Origin: CAUPWF01 sp036656795
Lineage (GTDB): Bacteria > Bacillota > Clostridia > Lachnospirales > Lachnospiraceae
Direction of reading: 5' to 3'
Assembly (NCBI GenBank): GCA_036656795.1
Contig: JAVXHR010000013.1
Span: 1-55,298 of the forward strand
Length of the DNA: 55,298 nucleotides
Shown: positions 1-6,802 of the stretch, piece by piece
Numbering within the stretch: position 1 is the first letter of the stretch
Layout of the letters: each line of letters opens with the position of its first letter
The notes under the pieces: generated by a model
What the model saw: the letters and a program-made list of their open reading frames with translations, nothing else
Told to the model about the DNA's origin: nothing
The model's database searches: none
Program-made: the position numbers and the translations under genes

Positions 1-205
1 AAATTTCTCGCAAGTGCTACAAGAAGCACTAATATCCAAGACACAAGCAAAATAAAATTCTTATTGTAATGATTTTTCTTATATGGTATGTACCTGTACA
101 AAGAAAGCTGAGTGTTTAGAAGTAACGGAAGAATTTATGATTGGGCGAATGATTTAGCACATTGACAATAATATACTTATCTGGGGAACCGATGGGGACG
201 TTTAT

Positions 206-238
206 ACCAGCTGCCGAATGCAAAAGAAGGGAGCTGGT
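206..238 (+). promoter_or_regulatory. RBS-sequestering hairpin in the toxin mRNA leader
   Basis: A 7-bp inverted repeat (ACCAGCT at 206-212, AGCTGGT at 232-238) flanks and partly covers the purine-rich Shine-Dalgarno sequence AAGGGAG (227-233) of the small toxin at 243. Folding would hide the ribosome site. Leader structures of this kind are known for type I toxins such as TxpA and Fst; the function here is inferred. Confidence 0.5.
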
Positions 239-242
239 GCCA

Positions 243-332
243 ATGGTTACATATAGCGATTTATTTAGCTTTGTAATTATGCTTTGTGCAGTGATAACTC
301 TTGTTATATACATCACTAAACGAAAAAAATAG
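243..332 (+). CDS. small holin-like toxin of a type I toxin-antitoxin locus (29 aa)
   Basis: The ORF starts with ATG at 243, nine bases after the SD sequence AAGGGAG, and encodes 29 residues. It begins MVTYSDLF, continues with a single hydrophobic helix (about residues 8-24) and ends in the basic tail TKRKK. That layout matches the putative holin-like toxins (Hol_Tox/TxpA/Fst-type) of Firmicutes, which insert in the inner membrane. A possible -10 (TATACT, 172-177) lies upstream. The stop codon enters the first arm of a hairpin shared with a convergent RNA from the minus strand, the arrangement expected for an antisense-controlled toxin. It is too short for ordinary gene callers. Family membership is by recognition of length, start motif and charge pattern; toxicity is inferred. 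Confidence 0.75.
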   Translation: MVTYSDLFSFVIMLCAVITLVIYITKRKK

Positions 333-365
333 CGCCCTCCGTCTGGTAAACTAAGGCGCTACTTT
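322..365. terminator. bidirectional terminator between toxin mRNA and antitoxin RNA
   Basis: Arms TAGCGCC (330-336) and GGCGCTA (355-361) form a 7-bp stem. On the minus strand it is followed by seven U (A run at 323-329), on the plus strand by CUUUU. The hairpin therefore ends both convergent transcripts, and its sequence is shared by both as the likely pairing region. Confidence 0.7.
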
Positions 366-417
366 TAATGACTTATTACCGGCGGCTAGGTTTGAGCTAG
401 CTATCGGTTCTTTTGTT
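322..417 (-). ncRNA. antisense antitoxin RNA, about 95 nt
   Basis: A consensus promoter (-35 TTGACA, 17-bp spacer, -10 TATAAT at 424-452, minus strand) starts transcription near 417. A hairpin followed by U7 ends it near 322. The transcript has no ORF of note and overlaps the 3' end of the toxin transcript, as in the convergent RNA I/RNA II design of the par/fst locus. Boundaries are predicted from the promoter and terminator, not measured. Confidence 0.65.
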
Positions 418-423
418 GAGTAT

Positions 424-452
424 ATTATAGTCAATTTATTATTATTTGTCAA
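424..452 (-). promoter_or_regulatory. consensus sigma-A promoter of the antitoxin RNA
   Basis: Read on the minus strand: TTGACA (447-452), exactly 17 bp, TATAAT (424-429). Both hexamers match the consensus perfectly, which fits the need for antitoxin RNA in excess of toxin mRNA. Confidence 0.75.
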
Positions 453-454
453 TC

Positions 455-486
455 AAAAAACCGTCCCTGCTCTAACAGGAACGGTT
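455..486 (-). terminator. rho-independent terminator-like hairpin, minus strand
   Basis: Arms at 459-469 and 476-486 pair over 11 positions on the minus-strand RNA, including one G-U pair, with a 6-nt loop and a U run. The G-U position is a C-A mismatch on the plus strand, so the hairpin favours minus-strand use. No clear minus-strand gene lies directly upstream, so what it terminates is unknown; it may insulate the antitoxin promoter. Confidence 0.45.
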
Positions 487-607
487 CTGGATAGATAACC
501 TACTAACCACGGATGGTATAGTAAATACTACCTCAACAATAGCATTTTACCATATATCCACCAATTTGTGTAGGGTGTATTTTTTATACCCTCGAAAGGA
601 TAACATT

Positions 608-910
608 ATGGCAAAAGCGAAGAAATTACCAAGTGGAAGTTGGAGGGCGCAAGTATACAATTATACGGATTCAATCGAAAAAAGATACTACGAATCATTT
701 ACAAGTGATGATCAAAGTCCTGCTGGAAAAAGAGAAGCGGAATATCTCGCAGCCGAATATGCCATGAATATGAAGCGGGGTGGATGGAGCTCTGACCGAA
801 CATTAAAAGAGGTGTATCGAAACGTCTTGGAGGACCAAGATAAAAAATTTACCAGCATTACAAATAAACATTTTGACAAAATCATGCAACATGAAATGCA
901 ACACGACTAA
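608..910 (+). pseudogene. tyrosine integrase remnant with the catalytic core deleted in frame
   Basis: The ATG at 608 follows the RBS AAAGGA. The product is 100 residues. Residues 1 to about 58 (MAKAKKLPSGSWRAQVY through AGKREAEYLAAEYA) look like the N-terminal DNA-binding arm of phage/ICE integrases. From about residue 59 (GWSSDRTLKEVYRNVL to the end MQHEMQHD) it looks like the extreme C-terminus of the same family, including the region of the nucleophilic tyrosine. The roughly 250-residue middle with the Arg/HxxR catalytic box is missing, yet the frame stays open. This reads as an internal in-frame deletion and cannot encode an active recombinase. It marks a former mobile element beside the toxin locus. 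Alternative: a small DNA-binding protein derived from an integrase. Confidence 0.6.
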
Positions 911-940
911 AAAACATACCGTGTTTACGGGTGTTTTAAG

Positions 941-980
941 GCATAGATAAATTGTCCGACTCCCCGTTATCTGCTTTTTT
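941..980 (+). terminator. possible terminator after the integrase remnant
   Basis: Arms AGATAA (945-950) and TTATCT (967-972) with a 16-nt loop are followed by GCTTTTTT. The stem is short, so the call is tentative. Confidence 0.35.
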
Positions 981-1102
981 GTTACTATTTCTATTGTTTC
1001 ATCACAATTTTATTCGTGACTTTATCACAGAAAAATAAATCTAATTATGATATATTATAAAAAACAAACTAACATTCATGATTTTTGAAAGGAGTAATTA
1101 CA

Positions 1103-1390
1103 ATGGAGCAAGAATTAGAATTAGCAATGCAAACCACAGGATCCATGATTATTGATGTAAGAAATACCGACGAGTATGCCAATGGACATATTCCCAACAG
1201 CAAGAATATTCCTATCAATACCATTACCACCATTGAAAAGATAATTACAGATAAAAATACCCCTTTGTTTCTTTATTGCCTAAGTGGCTCAAGAAGCAAA
1301 AGGGCATGCAAGTTTTTGGAGAAAATCGGCTATACACAGGTAACCAATATGGGCGGAATCAATAGCTACAAAGGTACTTTAGAATATTAA
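1103..1390 (+). CDS. single-domain rhodanese-like sulfurtransferase (95 aa)
   Basis: The start is the ATG at 1103 behind AAAGGAG (1088-1094); an upstream in-frame ATG lacks an RBS. The protein is one rhodanese domain: IIDVRNTDEYANGHIPNSKNIP near residues 20-40 is the CH2A-type region, and the active-site loop CLSGSR (cysteine near residue 61, CxxGxR form) binds persulfide sulfur. It probably acts in cytosolic sulfur transfer or sulfide detoxification; the substrate cannot be told. It lies between the integrase remnant and jetC, converging on jetC so that the two stop codons overlap (1387-1390). No terminator separates them. The position is where jetD would be expected in a canonical Wadjet operon, but nothing in this protein resembles JetD. 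Confidence 0.85.
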   Translation: MEQELELAMQTTGSMIIDVRNTDEYANGHIPNSKNIPINTITTIEKIITDKNTPLFLYCLSGSRSKRACKFLEKIGYTQVTNMGGINSYKGTLEY

Positions 1391-4300
1391 CCCCGTTCTT
1401 TTATTACTTCATTGTTCTCATCCATCTCAGTTGTCAAATCTACAAACTGGGTTTTTTCAAATTCTTGAATGGATATACTTTTCTTGTTGGGATTAGCAAA
1501 GACAAACGTCTTATCCACATTTTCCAGATAATTCTGTATCTTATCGTTAGTTGCACTGATAATTGCTTGGAATCCCAATCCCCTGATTAACTCAATGCAA
1601 CTGGCAACTTTTTCCGAATCCATTTTAGAAAAAGCCTCATCAAGAATTACAAGTCGCAGGGTTGGGCTTCTCTGAATCTTCGGAGAAAGCCCCACTCGGT
1701 ATGCTTGTGCAAAGCTTGCTAATAATGCCACATATAGTGGGTTTTGTCCTTCTCCTCCCGAATTCTTTGATATCATCTTGCTAAGACCAATAGTCAATTT
1801 TTCTTTCCCCTGTACAATTTGTTCCATATCAAATGATAGATATGTTCGGTAGTCTGCATACTTATCCATATTTTTTTTTGCAAGTTCCAAATCTTCCGTT
1901 GTTGCCTTCTCCGGTGGAATAAAAATATTAATTAGATCATTCATCATTTCTCCATAATGATCCTCATGCTCCATGGTAAATATATTCATCTGATTATCCA
2001 TGGAATGTACCAATACCGATGGATCAATTGCAAGGGCATCGTCCATGAACATCTTATAATATTCTCCATCTGCACCTTTATTTTTAGTTATTTTAAATTG
2101 ATACTTATCTTTTCCAAAATCGAGTTTATTAATAATTCTATTTAACTCATCTGTTCGTTGATATGCCTCTTTAATTGCGCTTCGTATCTTAAAAATAAAA
2201 TCATCTTTAAAATGTTCTATTGCGACTTTTGCTTGTTCCTTTGCTTCTTCTTTAAATTTTTCAAGTTCTTCGCACTGCATCTCATCTAATAACCTGTCAA
2301 AAGTTTTATTGTCCTTTGCATTGGCCGAAAATGTTCTATTTGCGTATTTCTTGAGATAATTTAATCGAATATCCACCAATGCCTCATATGATTTTTCTTT
2401 TTGTACTTGAATCTCATTCTGATGCTTTAAAGTCTTAGTTCTCATAGATTCTATGGATTTTTCTTTTTCAGCGTTTCGATATTCCAGATACATAGATTCA
2501 AAAAGTTCTTCTGTTACAAATTCTCTTTTTTGTAACTCAAGTTGTTCATTCTTTTCAATATTTACATATGTATAGCGCCGAATATCTTCTTGCTTTTTCC
2601 AAATAAATTCATTTAGTTTTTCAATCTCTTCTCTATTTTGTTCTAACGCGTCTTTGATTCCTTCTTCCTGTTTCTTTAAGACATCTATCGATTCTAATTT
2701 TAAATTTTCTAATTGAATCTGTACTCTTTGTTTTTCCTTTTCTTTCTCCTTAATACGCCCCATATCTTCCTGCATCTTTGTATAATCTTCTACTTGTAGC
2801 AAAAGACCCGGAACACTTAGAATCTTTTTCGTCTGATTCACAAGTTCCTCCAACGGGAATAACTTCTCCTGGGTTTGTTTTTTTTGTTCTTCTAGTCGTT
2901 TGATTCTCTGACGAAGACTTGTCTCCCCAATATACGCCCGTACTGTATACTGCTCCGGATTGATACGACGCAACTGGTAATTCTGATAGATAATACAATC
3001 TTGTGTAATTCCAATTCTGCTTTCTCGTAATTCCTCTATTGAGTTACACTTCATCACATTACCAAGTAATAACTGAAGAAACGATTGCACATAAGGTTCT
3101 TTTGCCTTTACTTCTTCTGCCAATGCCCCAGGTCTCACAATATGATCTTTCTGCATTACTTTCTCTGTATCTACAATGGATATTTTCCAAAAGCGTTTCT
3201 TGTCTAATTCCTGATAGATATCCATTGCAATTTTCACATATCTGGGTTCTATAATAAATGCAAGTTTATGGTGTCCAAGATATCCTTCAATTGCCTGATG
3301 CCACGCCTCATCTCTTACCTGCAGAAGATCTGCCATAATATGCACATTCACGAAGGTTCCACAGCGCTCATGAAGGCGTTGGCGCAACTCATATCGTGCC
3401 TCTTCAATAATCTTAGGATACCCCTTTTCTCCACTTCGCAAGGTCTTTAGTTCTTCACTAATTTCTTCTACTTCTTTTTTTAATTCACGTAATTGTATAC
3501 GATACTCACGTTGTTCATCATCTACTTCTTTGCGTATATCCGCAAGACTACTTTTTAGGCGTAATAGCTCGTTTTCTGTAATAGTCTCTTTTTCAAAACT
3601 CTCAATATCCCATATTACCTGATTGGATATCACTTCTTGCTCTTTCCACCCCACAAGCATTGTCGCTATCTGCTGCCACTTTGCCTTACTTTCTTCCAAG
3701 CGTTCCAGGATTTCATTTATCGTTTCTAATTTGTATTTTAATTGATCATATCCACTTTCCCCGATTCTACTTATAATATCTCTATATTGATCATCTAACT
3801 CGTGCTTATGCTCTTCTAATGTCACACGGGCTTGTTCTTGCAATTTCAGCTCTTCTTTCGCTTGCTCCACGCGTTCTTTTAATTCCATCAATTCTTCTTC
3901 TAATTGTTGCATATTTAGACGCCGCATTCGATATGTTAATTCACAATCTTCTTGCTCTTTCTGTGAAAATTTCTTGTATTCTGTACGGATATCTTCCAAC
4001 TCACGTATCTCTGTAAGCGTATCTTCTATCTTCTTTCGCATACGCCCATATTGCATCACACTTTCCTGCATATCTTCTATATGAATATCCTGTTCCATAC
4101 AGATATATTCTTTTACAAAATCTTCTATCTTAATATTCATGCGAAATGGAATCGCACGCTTGAATAACCGTGGAAATTTTTCTACATCCAATCCCCCAAG
4201 ATAGACATCGTATAATTGTCTTCGAAATCGCTCATTATTTGCACTATAAAATTGTTCTCCCTCTTTAAAATTGCGTTGCAGGTATTCCCTTATCTCCGTG

Positions 4301-4794
4301 GTTGCCATGCATCGTTCTTCCCACCGATATTGTCGTTCCAGCAACGGTCCTTTATGCCAAAAAAATAAACGGGATATCTCATTAGTAGTTGTCTCAACAT
4401 CAAAAACAATACCTATACATTCCTGTTCTTTTGTCTTGGTATTTTCCAATTCTAATACTATCGTACTTGAGAAATTTTTATTTCTCAAGTACGATACTTC
4501 GTTGTTTTCCCCTATATTAATCATTCCACGTAAGTATTCTAACAAACTTCTGTCCGAGTCATCTGCAGCCGCCTTATTAAAAAAAGCTCTGCCATCTGTA
4601 TTTGCATATAATACAATTTGCAAAGCATCTATAACCGTAGATTTTCCGCTCCCCGAATGTCCTGTAAAAAAGTTGATTTCTTGATTTAACGTTAACGTTT
4701 TACGATCTATATAGTGCCAGTTATTGAGGCATATCTTCGATAATGCTTTGTAGGTCTGTTTCTTCTCCAAAATCGTCCTCCTCTGTGCTATCAT
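1387..4794 (-). CDS. jetC: JetC-like (MukB-type) SMC ATPase of a Wadjet/MksBEF condensin
   Basis: The chosen start is the ATG at 4794, preceded by AAGAGGAAG. A longer frame to 4851 has no better RBS. The product is about 1,135 residues, normal for JetC. Walker A GHSGSGKS lies at residues 45-52. Very long Glu/Lys-rich coiled coils run from about 250 to 480 and 650 to 850, with a hinge-like region between (LGHHKLAFIIEPRYVKIAMD). The C-terminal head has the signature NSGGEGQNPLY and Walker B LRLVILDEAFSKMD, followed by a switch-like SATNDK. Both head halves are intact, so the ATPase should work. JetC is the loop-extruding motor of the JetABC complex on DNA. The gene overlaps jetB by 74 bp. Its 3' neighbour is a convergent rhodanese gene, not jetD. 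An unusual perfect inverted repeat lies at codons 100-112. Confidence 0.88.
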   Translation of the reverse strand: MIAQRRTILEKKQTYKALSKICLNNWHYIDRKTLTLNQEINFFTGHSGSGKSTVIDALQIVLYANTDGRAFFNKAAADDSDRSLLEYLRGMINIGENNEVSYLRNKNFSSTIVLELENTKTKEQECIGIVFDVETTTNEISRLFFWHKGPLLERQYRWEERCMATTEIREYLQRNFKEGEQFYSANNERFRRQLYDVYLGGLDVEKFPRLFKRAIPFRMNIKIEDFVKEYICMEQDIHIEDMQESVMQYGRMRKKIEDTLTEIRELEDIRTEYKKFSQKEQEDCELTYRMRRLNMQQLEEELMELKERVEQAKEELKLQEQARVTLEEHKHELDDQYRDIISRIGESGYDQLKYKLETINEILERLEESKAKWQQIATMLVGWKEQEVISNQVIWDIESFEKETITENELLRLKSSLADIRKEVDDEQREYRIQLRELKKEVEEISEELKTLRSGEKGYPKIIEEARYELRQRLHERCGTFVNVHIMADLLQVRDEAWHQAIEGYLGHHKLAFIIEPRYVKIAMDIYQELDKKRFWKISIVDTEKVMQKDHIVRPGALAEEVKAKEPYVQSFLQLLLGNVMKCNSIEELRESRIGITQDCIIYQNYQLRRINPEQYTVRAYIGETSLRQRIKRLEEQKKQTQEKLFPLEELVNQTKKILSVPGLLLQVEDYTKMQEDMGRIKEKEKEKQRVQIQLENLKLESIDVLKKQEEGIKDALEQNREEIEKLNEFIWKKQEDIRRYTYVNIEKNEQLELQKREFVTEELFESMYLEYRNAEKEKSIESMRTKTLKHQNEIQVQKEKSYEALVDIRLNYLKKYANRTFSANAKDNKTFDRLLDEMQCEELEKFKEEAKEQAKVAIEHFKDDFIFKIRSAIKEAYQRTDELNRIINKLDFGKDKYQFKITKNKGADGEYYKMFMDDALAIDPSVLVHSMDNQMNIFTMEHEDHYGEMMNDLINIFIPPEKATTEDLELAKKNMDKYADYRTYLSFDMEQIVQGKEKLTIGLSKMISKNSGGEGQNPLYVALLASFAQAYRVGLSPKIQRSPTLRLVILDEAFSKMDSEKVASCIELIRGLGFQAIISATNDKIQNYLENVDKTFVFANPNKKSISIQEFEKTQFVDLTTEMDENNEVIKERG
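4459..4496. repeat. perfect 17-bp inverted repeat with 4-nt loop inside jetC
   Basis: Arms 4459-4475 and 4480-4496 are exact reverse complements (outer bases TATCGTACTTGAG, inner AAAT), separated by TTTT. In the jetC mRNA this would be a 17-bp hairpin with an AAAA loop about 300 nt after the start codon. It encodes the stretch YLRNKNFSSTIV. There is no U tract, so it is not a standard terminator. Confidence 0.9.
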
Positions 4795-5383
4795 CTTCCT
4801 CTTTAAAACTTTGTAACAATGCTCTTGCATCTGCGTGAAATAGCACAACATGAATGCATGGATAGATAATCAACCTAGTATGCTCATTTAATTCTTCCAA
4901 CACATCTAACGGTTCTATAATCTGATATTTCTTAAGTATTGCTATGGTTTTGCGAATTTCCGTTATGGTGGATAGATTTTTAAGCACTCGCATATCCCCT
5001 GCTTTCCCACTAATCTCACCTAACGTTGTAATAATATTAACACTGGTAGATGCCGTTGCCATCTTTTCATCATATAATAATTTTAAAATCAAAACATAAA
5101 TAGTTGCAAGTTTGGGTAATTTATCCCCCAATACTGTCTCTCCTTGTATATAAATAATTCCCATTTGACTGTTCTCTATTATGGTAATTCCTGCAATATG
5201 AAAATACGTTTTCAAAAATTCCAAGTGTTTATTGCAAAACCGAAACTCTTTATTATATATCATCCTATTGGAGCGTTTATCATATTTTCGTTCCAATAGA
5301 AATGTTTGCTTTAATAGCACCTGTATTATATGTTGCAGTTGTTCCTGCTCTTCCTGGATAAGTAATTCATAATACTCTATCAT
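4721..5383 (-). CDS. jetB: JetB-like (MukE-type) condensin accessory subunit
   Basis: This 220-residue protein starts with ATG at 5383 behind a GGGGGT-type RBS. It is largely helical with an acidic C-terminal tail (EEDDSTEEDDFGEETDLQ). Length, position and the winged-helix-like central part (TTLGEISGKAGDMRVLKNLSTITEI is a recognisable part) fit the MukE/MksE/JetB family. Its members are dimeric winged-helix proteins that bind the kleisin and modulate the SMC heads. It follows jetA after 12 bp and overlaps the start of jetC, so the three subunits are translationally coupled. There are no catalytic motifs, as expected. Identification depends mainly on the jetA-jetB-jetC order, because this subunit is poorly conserved. 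Confidence 0.8.
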   Translation of the reverse strand: MIEYYELLIQEEQEQLQHIIQVLLKQTFLLERKYDKRSNRMIYNKEFRFCNKHLEFLKTYFHIAGITIIENSQMGIIYIQGETVLGDKLPKLATIYVLILKLLYDEKMATASTSVNIITTLGEISGKAGDMRVLKNLSTITEIRKTIAILKKYQIIEPLDVLEELNEHTRLIIYPCIHVVLFHADARALLQSFKEEDDSTEEDDFGEETDLQSIIEDMPQ

Positions 5384-5395
5384 AGTACCCCCATC

Positions 5396-6769
5396 TTATC
5401 TAGCTATAAATATCAATCCCGGATACTTATACTTTCCTGTGTCAATCTCTTTGGTATCACCTGATATCACTTTATATTTACTGTTTTTTCTCGTGCAGTA
5501 ATCATAAGCTAATATTAATTTTTCATATTCCTCATCCTCTACTATCTCTGTTTCTTCGACTTTCATAACTCCTTCACTCATATGGGATTGGATAAAGTCT
5601 TCTATTTGTCTGTTACTATAACGTGTATGCAATTTGTTCATCTTTAGTACATCTTGTCTAGACAATTCTTCTATCTTCTCATCAGGTTGCATCTCTTTGA
5701 CAAACTCTTTTCTTTTTCTTTTCTTATAAAGAGATTTATCACTTAAAAATCCAACAGTAGATAAATTCATATGTTCACTTATCATGCGAAGTCTTTCTTC
5801 ACATGTACCTTCTTTGGAAAGTTTGTGAAGTAATTGTACTACCAACCCCTGCATATCTTTTTCATCACTAAGCAGATAATTCAATCTGGTAACTGTTGCA
5901 CGGATATATTTGCTATGTTCCTTATCCATATTGGCAATACGATGTTCAATGTCATCAAATCCACGTTCAATCATATCAATTAAATCAATCACATCTTCAT
6001 CTGACTTTTTAAAACTCTTAATGCCATTCCTGTCTTGTGTAGATTTCAAACGCATGTTTTCAATCCACTCTTCATCTTCACGCATCTCACGAAGGCATTT
6101 TTTAATATCTGTTTTGTATATATAAAAATTATCGCTGGTTTTTAAGATATGATATTTTTTCTTTACTACTTCCTCAACATACCCTTCTAAATGTTCTGAC
6201 AAAAGATCTCCATAAAAATTTTGTTCTAATAATCTTCCAAAGAATTTATCCATATTGTGAAGCATATCCTGCAATGCTTTATTGAGTTTCCGTGTATTCA
6301 CAAGAGCCGTTTTTAGCATACTAATATTTGCCCTTTTGTCATTTTTAAATGAGAACAATGTCGCATACACATTCTGAATATAAACCTCTGTATCCTCCAT
6401 CTGTTCAATGGTCAATCGTTCAAATGCATCAATAAATACAGACGTATAATCAGGAATCACAATATTCACCGTCATAGTATTATAATCGTCTAATTTTTTT
6501 AACCATTTCGTCCGAATCAGCCAATTTAAGATTCGATTGGCCGGTGTTTCCAACACATCTAGTTCCGACTCCAGATCTTCCTTTTCCAAAATAATCCTCT
6601 TTTTTATATATAATTCATTCAGCACCTGAAGACATACTTCTCGGCTCAAGAAATAATTATTATATTCGTATTCTTCACTAATTCTTAGTAACGCTTCCAT
6701 GTAAGTATCTCGATTAATCGAACGAAATAAGCTCCAAAAAGAAGCCGGGATATCATATAGAAATTGCAT
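5396..6769 (-). CDS. jetA: JetA-like (MukF-type) kleisin subunit
   Basis: The ATG at 6769 (MQFLYDIPASFWSLF) has a good RBS (GAGGAG); an ORF extension to 6802 has none. The product is 457 residues. The N-terminus (FLYDIPASFWSLFRSINRDTYMEALL) is the characteristic opening of Wadjet JetA proteins. It is followed by winged-helix-like segments, a helical middle (about 130-340) and a basic linker (KSLYKKRKRKEFVKEM). The C-terminal domain is the part that would contact the SMC head. As a kleisin it should bridge two JetC heads and recruit JetB. The gene begins 33 bp after the diguanylate cyclase stop codon with no terminator between, so the two are probably co-transcribed. Confidence 0.85.
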   Translation of the reverse strand: MQFLYDIPASFWSLFRSINRDTYMEALLRISEEYEYNNYFLSREVCLQVLNELYIKKRIILEKEDLESELDVLETPANRILNWLIRTKWLKKLDDYNTMTVNIVIPDYTSVFIDAFERLTIEQMEDTEVYIQNVYATLFSFKNDKRANISMLKTALVNTRKLNKALQDMLHNMDKFFGRLLEQNFYGDLLSEHLEGYVEEVVKKKYHILKTSDNFYIYKTDIKKCLREMREDEEWIENMRLKSTQDRNGIKSFKKSDEDVIDLIDMIERGFDDIEHRIANMDKEHSKYIRATVTRLNYLLSDEKDMQGLVVQLLHKLSKEGTCEERLRMISEHMNLSTVGFLSDKSLYKKRKRKEFVKEMQPDEKIEELSRQDVLKMNKLHTRYSNRQIEDFIQSHMSEGVMKVEETEIVEDEEYEKLILAYDYCTRKNSKYKVISGDTKEIDTGKYKYPGLIFIAR

Positions 6770-6802
6770 GGCTGGCTCCTCTCTTTTGTATGAAATTTTC
6801 AT

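Noticed and set aside
1..69. Open frame of 22 codons reaching the left window edge and ending in TAA at 67-69
   Set aside because: Could be the end of a gene outside the window, but with no visible start, motif or terminator it cannot be told from chance.
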